Source of the DNA: Callipepla californica brunnescens
Taxonomy: Eukaryota; Chordata; Aves; Galliformes; Odontophoridae
Length of the DNA stretch: 64,000 nucleotides
Assembly: GCA_023055505.1 (NCBI GenBank)
Contig: JALIRH010000003.1
Coordinates: 1,231,501 to 1,295,500, forward strand
Reading direction: 5' to 3'
Under the pieces are notes generated by a model. It was not told the origin of the DNA. It was given only the letters and a program-made list of their open reading frames with translations, and searched no databases. A program made the position numbers and the translations under genes. Positions 10,799 through 23,050 of this stretch are shown here, in pieces; the stretch's first letter is position 1; every line of letters begins with the position of its first letter.

Positions 10799-11151
10799 AG
10801 AAATGATGCACAAGTAATTGCCCCCACCAACCTCTCCCCCCTCCTCCGTCACCCTCCCCCCCAAGCTGAGTCCCAGCTATACCACTGAGCAGTGGAGAGT
10901 GAGATGAACCCCCCACCCCCTTCAAAACTCCTTTCACTTGATGTCATATGATATGGAATTTCCCTTTGGCCAGTTTAAGTCAGCTGTCCTAATTCTGTTC
11001 CCTCCCAGCTCCTTGTGCCCTTTGCTGCTAAAATACTGCTTAGCTGCTATTATAAATATTGGTGTGTTGCCAAAATTCCTTTTCTCCTAGAACCAAAACG
11101 TAGCAACATACCAGACACTCTGATGAGAACAATTCTTTCCCAGCTGAAACA
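10590..11151 (+). mobile_element. Solo LTR of an avian endogenous retrovirus (family A), uninterrupted
   Basis: It begins TGTTGTGGTTCAACCCTGG and ends 'TTTCCCAGCTGAAACA', matching the family A LTR at 1011-2467 in the same orientation. The shared internal landmark 'ATATGGAATTTCCCTTTGGC' lies near 10950. Flanking GCAAC/GTAAC (four of five identical) may be a decayed 5-bp target duplication. A (TA)n tract at 10767-10799 and C-rich runs around 10820-10862 have expanded or decayed inside it. No internal retroviral sequence adjoins it. Confidence 0.8.
10767..10799. repeat. (TA)n microsatellite inside the LTR
   Basis: About 33 bp of alternating T and A with one interruption. It replaces sequence seen as ordinary LTR in the other copy and is probably length-variable. 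Confidence 0.9.
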
Positions 11152-14100
11152 GTAACAGACCATACTTGCAGTGCTTGACACAACAGCTACCTGCTGTGAT
11201 GTGAGCTGCCTTACCTCTGATTTAGAGTACACACAGTGAAGATTGAAAAAAAGCAAAGAATGAATGAAAATAAACTTTTAAGAATCAAACTACCAATTTT
11301 ATATTCTTCTATTGAACCGCTTTTACTGAAATGTTCCAAAAACTTTTCTATCAAACAGACAATCAGATTATAAAGTTTCAGACTACAGTATTAAAGTCAA
11401 GTAAAGCTGTATCAGCCAGAGGAAAAAAAAAGAAAAAAAAGTCTTGATAGTTCCAACACAATTTCTTTCTTTTCTAAATGTTCTTTATTGTTTGTTTGTT
11501 TCCTTTAGAGATATTTTATGTGTTTCATATTGTTTCATACTCCCTTCTTTTTTCCTCTGTTAAACACGATTTCAAATTAGTCAAATGAGACAAAATATCT
11601 CCTCTGACCTTCAGACCAAATTGGAAAATAAGCAAGAAAGATCAGCGTTTTTCAGTGTCTTCCTCCGATGTTTACTGAGACGTCTTAGTGCTGATAGAGA
11701 TGAATGAATATGCTGGTTGAACTATGAGGTTCTATGTTAATTATTATTAACATAAAATGGGATGTAGTACATAAATGGAGAGGGAAATAACATTCTTCGT
11801 GCCAAAATATGTCAAACCATTTTATCTGCACTTATAGAGGCGGCAAACAGCAGAATAAAAAAGCTTTTTTTTCTCCTTATGGCTCAATAACAAAGCGGCT
11901 TAGTAAAGATTTTGAGACTTTTCTGAGCTGATATCTTCACAAAGACAAGCTAATACAGTCTAGTTTATGTTCTGGATCACAATGTTAGACTGTTAGGAAC
12001 ATGACAAGAATTGTCATGAATAGTTATGAACTTCTTCAAAAGCAAATGGTGAAAGAACACTGAGGGAAATGGTAGAGACTTATTTCTTAAGTTTTCAGAC
12101 ATAAATAGCCATTTTGTGTCTACTTTTAAACACTTCAATGGAATAACACTGATTGATAACTGAATCTTCAAAAATAATTTTATGAAGTTCTACTAAGAGT
12201 GCACCCTGGTCACTTATACTATCAAAACAGGAGAGAACTGCCTCTGATGAAGAAAGGCACTGTTTGGAAAGAAAACAAATGTATGTCAGCAGGACATTGC
12301 AACTGAAAAAAATGCATCTAATGGCCATTCTCTCAGAAATAAGACTCTTTCAGGAATTTATCATAGGTCAGAAAGGTCATTTTCTCTGTTAAAACTTTCT
12401 GAATGTTTTCCAGCAGAGCGCTGAAACACATATTTGATCTACAGTTTACACCTTTCTTGTCTAAAGCCTTAATGCGGTGCTGTTTCATTTCAAAAAATTT
12501 AGTTTTTATCTGGTCATATAATATTTGCATTTAATTTGGGATTCAGTCAGGCCTCTGATATTTCTCTCAATCCCCGTTTCTCTCTTTACCTCCAAAAGTG
12601 AATAAGACTATGCAGAAGACCCTGCAGCAATGAAGTTGTGAAATGTTTGTGTATATATTTAACCATTTTAACTTTCAAATTACAATGCTATTTTATTCTC
12701 ATGTTTTCTTCTCCCCACCCTCACTGAAAGAAAAAAGAATTCCAAAACTGATTACATTTCTCTTTTGTGAATATATTTTAATTACACATACTTCCATCTA
12801 TGATTAATTGACTACACTTTTATGTGAAAAACAAATACTGTCACTTTAACATTTTAATAATTTCAAAATATCTTGAGGGTATTATTCCCTTGAAGTATGC
12901 GTGTGACTTTGAGTACCCACTAATGAGTTATTCTTGCTCATCAAGGTGAAAATATGCCCCATAGAGTTGCATCTAATTTTCTTTTCCTTCTTTGTCCTTT
13001 TCCTTAGCTAACTGCTTAGTAATGAGATGTTAATGAGGATATGACAGAATTAAAAAAAAAAAAAAAGAAATGGAGCAAGTTTTAACACTTAAATGAGTTT
13101 CAATATTAGAAGAGAAAAATACAAATGAGAAGATAAAGAACGCCAACAGCAATATTTTGTACAATACTTAGTGTAATTTCAGAAATCTTTATATGTCATG
13201 TTCACCACAGGAAGACAATGATTTCTGAAGTCCGGAATGAGTTAGAGTTATCCAAGAAGTGGCTGTGCTGCCTTTAAGCAGAAACACTTGACTCCCTTTT
13301 TGATGTGAAAACTTCAACCTTGGAAATGTCAAACTGATTGTTTCTTTCCCAGATATTGTCCCTGCAAGGTTTTCCCAGTTTTCTTCTAAACTTGCTGTCA
13401 TCTCACTTGAATGGAATCTTATCAAGCACTCTTCATGCAGTTCTGCCCTGCATGTGTTCTTCCTTCAGTTTTCCTCAAATGAAAACAGTAGAATAGTCTG
13501 CACTGCTATTTGGATACCTGACTCTAACGTGGCATGATGTCAAAACCAACTACTATTTTCACTATTTCTAGACAGGAACTGATGGAAGAAAAGTTCAGTC
13601 AGCAAAATATAGAAGCTGATAACATTTTGATACTTTATTTTAGATTTTTATTTCCAACTTCAGTACTGACGTTAAATTTATATTTAACTATTGATGTGTA
13701 AGTACAGCCTCCTTTGAATTGTGCTCTCTGTTACTTCAGGTCAGTTCTAGCTGATCTTTTCTTTTACAAGATCATAGAAGATTGGTTAAGCCGATTTTGT
13801 GTATTTCCATGATGTCATCCTTCTAAAAAATTACTGAGGATGCTGCATAAATTCTGTTGCCTTTTCACTTCTGTTTTGGTATGTTTCAAAAGTGATCATT
13901 TGCCTAGACAAAATAAAAGAGACAAAAGAGACATTCAGTTTTTGACTTGTCACTGACTTGCTGAGTTGCCTTATAATACTTTAAACATCTTGTATGGTAT
14001 TTACTGTGTTATCACTAAATCTTACATGTAATTAGAATTTTGCATTTTTCACAAATCCAATAGAGGTCTTGGGAAAAAAGAACCTGAAAAAAAATTCAGA

Positions 14101-15202
14101 TATTCAGATTTAAACAAGTGATTTCAGATTTCCTCATTTGAGTGTCGTTAGAGGACACCAACTTACAGAGCACACACAACTCCTCTTCTGTTTGTTTATT
14201 TTTATTTTATTTAAAATTTATATATATATAATATATATATTAGATACTTCATTTTAGACACTCAAAATAGAACTACAGTTTTTCCACACTTTGGGAGTTT
14301 TCTGAGTAGCTGAAGAAAGAAAAAATCTCTACAGAAAAAAAAATGCTATAAAAGAGTCATAACATTTATTCAGTACACTTAGGATTCAAAATTACTCATT
14401 TCCTCATTTTGCACTGAAACAAATTGAATGGTTTGGTTAAAATTCATATGTGAGATGTGGCAGTAAACCTTGAGAAATCAGTTTGTCAAGCTATAATACT
14501 TTTTTGCTATTGTTATTGGGTGTCATTTTCTGCATCTGTTAACACTGAATCTGAAAACATTACAAGATAGTGTGACAATATGGAAGTCCTTTACACTATT
14601 GTACATCTACTTGTATTTTTGACAGAGCACTTGATTGCTTTTACCACATTAATCAGGTGCTCCCCTAAGAGCGATGTTCCGTGGAGATAATAGTTTTGAT
14701 GGGTTCTTGCAATTTGATCCCTGTAAATGACTTGATTCCTGGAATTCAAACATATGTGCACATGTACATACATAAATACATTTGCATAGATACACATAAA
14801 TATTTCTCATGAAATATATCTCTACCTAAGGTGCTAGCTGGTGTAAGTAGGTAGAAGGCAGTGAAAAACGACACTGTTGAGCAGCTCCAGGGCTATATCT
14901 TGAGGATGTTCCACTATGCAGATCAGCTTTAGAAGCTGGCTGTTTAGAAGCAGGGGTTTTAGGTGCAAGCTTTTCTGCATGGAGACTACAGTTTCTCTGA
15001 GTAGAAAACAGACATATGTAAAAACCTTACTTACTGGTTACAAAATCACTGTGATTAGGGAGTAATTCTAATGAGACCATGCACATAGTTTATATTTATG
15101 ACCTTAGTGAGAACTGGCTCTCTTGAGTACAGATGATCAGATATTTCCCAGGGCAATATTTTCATTGAATATTTCACTGCGGTTAAATGTTTTGTGTGAC
15201 TG
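11152..15202. other. Unannotated AT-rich DNA, 4 kb
   Basis: No gene or mobile element is recognised. Low-complexity tracts include an A-rich run near 11424-11441, an A run at 13052-13066, and an AT-repeat at about 14218-14242. Three consecutive minus-strand frames (12333-12530, 12095-12328, 11977-12171) and one at 13189-13425 are open for 60-78 codons each. They are in different frames and match no family I recognise. Confidence 0.5.
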
Positions 15203-15754
15203 TGTCAATGGTTTACGGGCTGGTTCAGCCTGGTTCTGTGACAATTGGGTCAGGGGACCCACAGACCAGCTCCCCAGAGAAGGGGAAGAGGGGAAGAGGG
15301 AAAGGGAAAAGGAAAAAGGGAAAAGGGAGAAGGGAAAAGGGAAAAGGGAGATGGGCCTAAAATCAAAACAGTGGCAATGATCTGAGAGGAAAGCTAATTT
15401 ACTTAATAAGATACTGGAATGCAAAATAACACAAAAGAGTGTCTGATAAACCAAAGGCCTTACACTAAACGCTGAAGGAGAGACAGCTAGTGAGCACCCA
15501 CTGCTGGGTCAGTCCGAAAGGGAAGAGATTGTGTCTAGTGGCAGAAACAGTTTTTATCTTTCCCTCTGAGTGTAAAACGAAAAAATGCAAAGCAATGCAA
15601 AGTCCTCTGGAGTATGCAGTTCTTCTGTTTTGAGACAAGTATATCCAGAGCTATCGATGATCCACAGAGCTAGAACACTAACTCTTTAACTCTCACTGTA
15701 GTACATAACGTAATGAAGTGGTATACCAATAACAAAAATCATGAAACCATGACA
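15203..15754 (-). mobile_element. Solo LTR of an endogenous retrovirus (family B) with perfect 5-bp target duplication
   Basis: The element runs from TGTCAATGGTTTACGGGCTG to AATCATGAAACCATGACA, so it is TG...CA bounded. It is the reverse complement of the LTRs at 18794-19312 and 53947-54526. The five bases GACTG occur immediately before (15198-15202) and immediately after (15755-15759) it, a perfect target-site duplication. Inside is a purine-rich GGGAAAA/GGGAAGA stretch at about 15286-15350, which corresponds to the pyrimidine-rich block near the 3' end of the plus-strand copies. No internal viral sequence is attached. Confidence 0.88.
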
Positions 15755-16160
15755 GACTGATTTTCAATTTGACTACATTTGTCAAATGATCCAGTCCTAG
15801 CAGGCAGCTTTAGACCAATCTATTTATTGCTGCCAAGTTTTGGAAGGTCTTGGACAGATTGACGGGACTACATCCAAAACAAAGCCTGAAAGCTTTGCCC
15901 ATCAGAAGCTAGGTCAAGTTCACATAACCTCTTTGTTCTGGATCAGCCTACAGAACAGACCTGCTCTTAAAGCCACTGACCCTGGAAGCTGTTTGCTATG
16001 GTATTCCCAACTTTGGAATGAATTGTCTAGTAACTGACAAATTATCAATCTCCTGTGACTTGAGGGTCTAAGTTGCAAGACTGAAGGTCTTACTTAAGCT
16101 GTTTGTCTGAGAGCCTATAAGCCACAGTGCAGCAAAATTCTAGAAGGCTCAGGTAATTAT
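15755..16160. other. Spacer of about 400 bp, nothing recognised
   Basis: Only the GACTG duplication at its left edge can be interpreted. A 65-codon plus frame at 15840-16037 has no recognisable motif. Confidence 0.5.
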
Positions 16161-17022
16161 AGGATCATAGAATGGCTTGAAAAGAACCTCAAAGATCATC
16201 CAGTTTCAACTCCCCTGCCATAGGCAGGGTTGTTAACTGCTAGACAGGCTGCCCAGAGCCACATCCAGCCTTGCCTTGAATGCCTCCAGGGATGGGGCAT
16301 CAACAACATCTCTGGGCAACCTGTTCCAGTGCGTCACCACCCTCTGAGTGAAAAACTTCCTCCTAATATCTCATTTAAATATTCCCTGTCCTGGTTTAAA
16401 ACCATTCCCCCTTATCCTATAATTTTCAATCCATGTAAACAGTTCTTCCCCCTCCTGTTTATATGCTCTCTTCAAGTATTGGAAGACCACAGTGAGGTCT
16501 CCCTAAAGCCTTCTCTTCTAAACAACCCCAGTTCCCTCAACCTTTCCTCATGGGAGAGGTGCTCCAGACCTCTGATCACTTTAGTGGCCCTCCTCTGGAG
16601 TTGTTCCAAGAGTTCTGTGTCTTTCTTTTACTGTGAATCTGAAGCCTGGATGCAGCACTCCATACGGGGCCTAACAAGAATTGAGCAGAGGGAGACAATC
16701 ACCTCCCTCTCCCTGCTGGCCACCCCTTTTTTGTATGCAGTCCAGGATAGTCGGCCCTCCTGGCTGAAAGTGCACACTGCTGGCTCATGTCCAGCTTCTC
16801 CTGCACCAGGACTGACAAGTCCTTCTTCACAGTGCTACTATTCAAGAGTTCTTCCCCCAGGCTGTATAAATACCTGGAATTGCACTTGGCTTTGTTGAAT
16901 CTCATAAGGTACACACAGGCCCACTTCTCCAGCCTGTCCAGGTCCCCCTAGATGGCTTCCCTTCTCTCCAGTGTATCAATTGGCACCATCCACAAACTTG
17001 CTGAGGGTGCTCTTGTTTTCAT
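16161..17022 (-). mobile_element. CR1 LINE, 5' part cut off by an LTR
   Basis: The left edge 'AGGATCATAGAATGGCTTGA' is the CR1 tail on the minus strand. About 860 bp follows through the 3' UTR into ORF2, including 'GGCACCATCCACAAACTTGC' near 16982. It stops inside ORF2 exactly where an LTR begins (17023). The 222-codon plus-strand frame at 16230-16898 is the longest in the window but lies antisense to CR1 and is an artefact. The copy is moderately diverged. Confidence 0.9.
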
Positions 17023-17712
17023 TGTCAATGGTTTATGGGCCAGTTCAGCCCAGTTCATGTCTAAGCAGGCTGGGGACCCCTGGACCCACACCCTGGGAAA
17101 GGGGAAGGGAGAAAAGGGAGAAGACTGGGAGATGGGATTAAAACAAAACAGCGGCAATGATCTAAGGAGGAAAATTAATTTACTAAATAAAATATCAGAA
17201 TGCAAAATAGCACAATATAAGTAGAATTGAAGTTAACAAAACAAATAAAATGAGAGAGAGAGTGAAACTGAAACAGAAGGCCTTACACTAAAGCTGAAAA
17301 TGTGGTGAGGGACCACGTCAAAGTCTTTTAAGATGCCCATGCCCTTCCCTTTTTTTGTGTTAGGTTGTTTATTAGAGAAAAATAATTGTTCATTAGAGAT
17401 AAATTTTCTCAGTAGAGAAAATCAATGTCATATTCATTTCCTAGATGAAGGTCCTCACATCTCTAACCCCCAGATCCATCACACATTCCTTGGGGAATAA
17501 ACTTGCCACACAAGGGTGAAAATCAGAAACAACTCTTCTCCCCTAAGTTGTATAGTAGGAATTGTTTCCTTGAGAACCTGGAAGTATTTAATTTTCATCC
17601 TATCTCACAAATGCAACACTTATATCAGTAAACTAAAAGTGAGCGGGGCATGGAATTGAGTACAAGATTGTTTAATCCTTAACGTGCTTCTTGTCAGTTT
17701 TATTTCATGACA
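17023..17712 (-). mobile_element. LTR (family B, divergent variant), abutting CR1
   Basis: The first 300 bp (TGTCAATGGTTTATGGGCCA onward) match the minus-strand LTR at 15203. This includes the purine-rich block near 17100, 'ACAGCGGCAATGATCT', and 'GGCCTTACACTAAAGCTGAA'. Beyond about 17330 it no longer resembles the other copies. A plausible end is 'TTTCATGACA' at 17712, giving TG...CA ends, but no matching target duplication is visible (TTCAT before, ACTAA after). The left part is firm. The right boundary is inferred. Confidence 0.7.
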
Positions 17713-18793
17713 ACTAACACACGAGTAATCCAGATACTTACAAACTTAGAGGAGAGCAAAGAAAGAGGGTTTAGAGAAAAGTACAGAGTACTCTTGCCAT
17801 GCAGTATGGTTGAAGTTCAACCCTCAGTCTGAGGAATGGATGATAGTTTAGATGTAGTAATATCAGTCCTAGTCCATTCTTCTTACTTGCTCAAACGTAG
17901 CCAAAGTATCTACATGCCAAATGAAAATCAACAGATAAAGATCTGAAAAATTGGAAAATATGGCTTTGAGGCTTCCTCACTCCTTCCTTGAAGGCTTCTG
18001 ACCCAAGCTTAAAACCTATCAGGCTACTTCTTATGGCTTAGTGCTATTTGATCCCCTTTATCTATTTTTTATGCTTCTCTGCTGTGTTTGTACTCACATC
18101 CAGAGAAAGGGTGTACCAATGCTACAAGGACACGGCAAGTGAGAATTGTAGACTCTATCTTCTCAAAACAGAGGAGAACAAATTAAATGGAGTTTGCATG
18201 GATGTCTCTTTAACGTGCTTATTTTTCTGGCTACTATTTAAAATGCTTAAGATTTTAAATGTAACATATAGGGAGATTAGCATTGTTTCCATCCTTGGGA
18301 CCAGTGTTTAAAAGTTAAGTATTGAGACACTTTAGTTTCTAAATTTACTTTGAATTTAATCCATGAAACTTTGTGTTTCTGAATCCCCACTGAAAAATAC
18401 TGGTGTAGGATGAGAAAACTAAGCTTTAGACTGTCTATTTAAGAATAAATCATAACCCCAAGGATATAACTAATAACACCTCTGATGGGAGTTCACTTTG
18501 ATTTTTATGAGGAAGGAAAATATAGAACAATAGAATACATCAAAGTACTTGAGAAACCTCCAAAGAAGCAAGAGATAACTGACATTATTCAATGTGATTT
18601 TACATATGCCAAAACTATCTAAACATACCCTGGTCTTAAAGTGTATCTTACAGTTCAGTGGGAAAAAAACTGAGCTTCAATAACTACACCTTATATACAG
18701 AAAAACCCTGCATTTAAATTATTCTAATGACTTAAGTGTAAAAATTGAAATAAACAAAATCCTTCTTCTGCAAAAAAAAATTTAATAGTTCAT
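17713..18793. other. Unannotated DNA, about 1.1 kb
   Basis: No gene or repeat is recognised, and the CR1 cut at 17022 does not resume here. An 87-codon plus frame (18048-18311) has hydrophobic ends but no recognisable motif and is treated as chance. Confidence 0.5.
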
Positions 18794-19312
18794 TGTCACG
18801 GTTTTATGATTTTTATTTTCAGTATTCCACATCATGACATCACGTGAGGCACTAGGAATCAAAATGTTAATCATGGTCTGCTGAATTTCTGGGTATCTGG
18901 TTCTCAGAAGAGAAGGACTACATGCCCCAGATGGCTTTGTGTTCTTGTTTTCCAGTTAGAGGAAAAGATAAAACTGCATGTAAATCCTGATACTTTTTTT
19001 GTTGGACATCTCAGCAGTGGAGGTTCACTAGCCATCTCGCCTTCAGCTTTAGCGTAAGACCTTCAGCTTAGGACACTCTCATTTTATTTGATTTATTAGC
19101 TTCAGTTCTATATTATATTGTGCTATTTTGCATTCTGGTATCTTATTCAGTAAATTTGTTTTCCTCCTCAGATCATTGTCACTGTTTTGTTTTTAGGCCC
19201 ATCTCCCTATCCTCTCCCTTTTGTCCTTTCCCCTTTCATGGGGCATGGGTCCAGGGGTCCCCAGCCCTATTAGTCACAGAACTGGAACAAACCAGCTTGT
19301 AAACCATTGACA
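18794..19312 (+). mobile_element. Solo LTR (family B), plus strand
   Basis: It begins TGTCACGGTTTTATGATTTT and ends AAACCATTGACA, matching the copies at 15203 (reverse) and 53947 (forward). The flanks TTCAT (18789-18793) and TGCAT (19313-19317) agree at four of five positions, consistent with a decayed 5-bp duplication. In the presumed U3 part a CACGTG E-box lies at 18841-18846. An 'AGATAAAA' TATA-like string lies near 18967, upstream of the conserved 'CATCTCGCCTTCAGC' block. Promoter function is inference. No viral genes are attached. Confidence 0.85.
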
Positions 19313-22300
19313 TGCATAAAACTGCGTGATGAGGTAGAAGAATTATAATATACAGTTGCAAATATACAATATATATAAGAAAAATTTTGAATTCACCTTG
19401 TCAGTTGACACTTCCATACGCGTGCAAATGCCAGTGCTGGTAAGAGCTTGATATTCAAGTTACACCAAAATCTTGTTTCAAAGGAACAGTATTTAAAACA
19501 TGCATTAAATACACAAGATGTTATGTTAAATCATTTACCAATTAATTTCCTTCTGTAGTTCTGAATTTCTGTGAAAGGGACCCTCTCTTCAGCAGAGAAA
19601 ATGATATTCTTAATCCCTGGGAATGTATGGGGCAAGAACAAAAATTTTTTCTGATAATCATGTACTGAAAAATTTCTTCTGATAATCCCTTACTGTAGAA
19701 TTATAATTTCTATATCCTCAGCCAGAATCCTTGTTCATCTCAGACATAGCAATCTACAGATCTCCTCTGGTCCTTGTTATTGACTCACTGGAGAATTTCA
19801 GCTCTTTATACCAGTTCTTCTGGAGAACTCCCCTGTGAATTATCTGTATGCATTTAAGGCAAAAAAAAATGAAGATGTACTAAAATTACTGTTATGTTTT
19901 ACTAACATTTTTGTTTTGAGGCACAAGAGAGCATGTGAAAATGCACATAATTTTCTTGTGTCTTCAACTCTTACTGTATGGAATATTAGAGATCAGTGCA
20001 AACAAATAAAGCACCTTTGACACCATAAAAGTTGTATATGAAACTTATTTCAGTAAGTGGCTAGGCATTTAGGTACAGTACCATTTAAGTATTTATTGAA
20101 TTAAACATGTCACATATAACTTATCAGCTTGAATATCCTGTCCAATCCAAAATATAAAATGTTACAGTTGAAGGAGAAATATTTAAATTAAGGCACTGTT
20201 TAATATAATGGCGTCAGTATTTGTACATTTCCTGCAGCACTTAAACACAAATTTACAAGAATTAGCCCTATGTTTCATAAGAAAAAAAAATTAATCCAGT
20301 GCTGAAGTTCGCTATCACACACAGAATTACAACCATTACATTCAATTTCACTTTTTATAAAAGTTTTGAGTTTTGTGTTTATAGTGGTTAGCTGTTATCT
20401 TTTTACAGTTTGCTTCCTGCCATGTTAGAGAGAATATATGATTAAATGTATGTTTGAATAAATTACATTTGTTTAATATGCTTATTCCTTGGAACACAGA
20501 TTGAGAAACACTATAGTAGAGTCTTTTGAAACATTTTGTTTAATTCTCAACCATTAGAAAACAGAAGAAAATTTGGAAAACCTGTGAAAAATAGATTTAT
20601 TCTCTTGGGTCTGTAATCTGCGCTTGTGACAGATTTCAAAATGTATTCAGAGAAATATGACCTAAAAGATAATTTTCACCATAGTGATTATTAGTCTGAG
20701 AAGAAACATCTTGTATATCAGATCTATTTTACTACCCAAATACATACTTGAGCACGGAGTGATCTAACTGAAATTTATTTCTACACAAGGTGTCCATAGC
20801 ACAGCTATTTTATTAATTGCATTGATTTATCTCTGCAAGATTGGACTAATGACCAGCATAGATACTCTTTGGCAATGCAAATGATAATTGGATTTTATAC
20901 TCTCTCCAGTACAGATTAAACTGACAAGAAGCTATAGGTGGAAAATATAAGTTTATTCCATGTGCATGTTGGATTTTGACTTGCTTATCTTTATGTCTTC
21001 AACACAAGAGACTGCACCTCAGGGGATGGGAAAACTAACAGCTGTTAGGGCTGACACTCTAGGATGCGGTAGCCATCACACTGCATCCATTCTTTATATC
21101 TACACAATCAGCTGCAAAGCAAAAGTGGGATGATAAAATTTAACTGTGAGACAGTTTTCAGTCCCACTGAGTTCATTTTGTATTAGTTACACAAAAACCA
21201 TGAACAATAGTCCATCCATCTGTCTACAGGGTATGAATTCAGGACAAGACATTAGTACTCTAGTCAGGTATAAGTTCCTAGATTCCTAAATACTTTTTTG
21301 ATGCAAGGTATGCCTGTTATCTTTGCAAGGTTTCCATAGGTATAGCCTTTTAATCAGAAAGACAAAGGAGATTTTGGCTTTTCTATAAAGGCAGAAAATT
21401 CTTATAACATTTTAGGTTTTCAAAGATTTCAATATTCAGCATGAGAATAGTGCAAATTATTGCTTTCTGTGATTGCATTTGACAGTCTAATGGCAAGTCT
21501 GAGGTAATAATCAGAAGTCATGATGTTGGAAATTAAGATAAATGGCTAAAGAAATTGATATTTTATAAAGCACAAGGGAGAAAAAGACATATCACCAGAA
21601 CCTCAATTTAATACTAAATGCTTGTGGAATAAACATGCATCTTTCTCAGATGAGTTTTGCTGAATTTACTCACCTAGGCTTTTACTTAGCCAAAAAAAGG
21701 AAAACAGAATAAAACAAAGATCCAAGTCATTCGAATACAGTATGTGTAAGGCTTATTGAGCAAACTACAAATTTCTGTCTCAGCGCACATATCATAATGT
21801 TTGAAATAAAGGAAGTGCTGTGCATTCGATTAAAATTATGTGCTGCGTCTGAAGCATTAAACTTTGACAAGACTCTGCTGGCTAAGTTAACAAGAATTCA
21901 CTCCACACAGAAGTTACTAAAACAGTCTATTAGCTGTGCAAGCAATTATCCTGATATGCATTTGTGATGTTTTAAAACTGCAGAAAATTTCTTTTTCCCA
22001 GTACAGCTCTGAAATACCTCTGATTAAAAGACTGAGCTGTGAGTATGAAATTATCTGCTGCCATTCTAACCCTTTGTAGCCATGCTCTGAGAGAACAAAT
22101 ATAATTCAATACTCTAGTTAAAGGCATTAGTAATGCCTAGATAAGTTTTGGCATAAAACTGATTAAACTACTCCAATAATATTTATGCTATAAAAAAGGA
22201 ATGTAGCCAAGATGTCTATTAGAGGGGGTTTTGAAAGACTATGTTCATTAAAAAACAGAAAATATAATGTTTGGAGTCACTTCATTGATGGTTCAAAAAT

Positions 22301-23045
22301 CTTTGAAAGAACTAAATCCATCTCAAGCTTTAAAAGACTGAACTATTTTATCATTACTAGTCATGGCTCTTCTAACCATGCTGTTTTATTAGATAAGTTA
22401 TAGTGCTTACTTTTTTTTGGTGTTATTTTTCTCTGCCATTAGAGAGACTTCAAATAAGTTGAAAATAGCATATTTTGTTAAAATCCTCTCCTTCTTGGTG
22501 ATTAGTTTGTATGAGGATACGTGGCAACCACTGCATGGATTAATTTGTCTGGAAATTAACAACTCTAACATGAATCTCATGTTAATGTTGGGAGTGATTG
22601 CCTGTGTTTTCTCACAAAAAGTTTGCCAGACAGGTACGTACTGTTGTGACCTCCACAGTAGTAGTTATTGTGACTATTTTGTTTGATTTTTTAATTTGAA
22701 TGTTTTTGTTTTTGCTTTTTTTTTCATGAATTTTGAGACTAGCATTCCTAAGACTATATCAATATACCACAGATCATTGTCCTAATATCTGTTGAGACAG
22801 AGTTAATTTTTCCTTCATAATGTCTTGTATGATGCTAGTTTTGGCTTTAGGAAAAATATAGTATTGATAACATCCAGTTTCTCTAGTTTTTGTTGTGCAG
22901 AGCCAAGGACATTTCAGTCAGTAGTGTATTTCCAGAGAGGGAACTTCAAAACTCATATCAGTCAATAAATGTTTAACTGCTATGAAGAATTCACGAGGAG
23001 CCACAGTAGCTTTTAATATTAATTGATTAAAATAATTATAAATCT
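19313..23045. other. 3.7 kb without recognised elements
   Basis: I see no CR1, LTR, mariner, gene or structured RNA. Composition is AT-rich with only short A/T runs. Frames of 60-89 codons at 19835-20020, 22212-22403 and 22417-22686 carry no known motif. The absence of interspersed repeats over this length is noted as a finding. Confidence 0.5.
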
Positions 23046-23050
23046 GAGGG

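Noticed and set aside
1011..11151. The two family A LTRs as 5' and 3' ends of one provirus about 10 kb long
   Set aside because: Spacing and orientation would allow it. However, the DNA between them consists of CR1, microsatellite, mariner and unique sequence. I see no primer-binding site, polypurine tract, gag, pol or env remnants. Independent solo LTRs fit better.
15123..15454. 85- and 105-codon frames with Lys/Glu/Gly-rich or Phe/Pro/Ser-rich repeats
   Set aside because: They cross the purine-rich block of the family B LTR on both strands. The repetitive composition comes from GGGAAAA-type DNA.
16230..16898. 222-codon plus-strand open frame, the longest in the window
   Set aside because: It lies wholly antisense to a CR1 element whose real ORF2 is on the minus strand. 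It has no known domain and reflects the stop-poor complement of CR1.
15203..17712. Two minus-strand family B LTRs as a short provirus
   Set aside because: The first has its own perfect GACTG duplication on both sides, and the 1.27 kb between them is unique DNA plus CR1. These are separate insertions.
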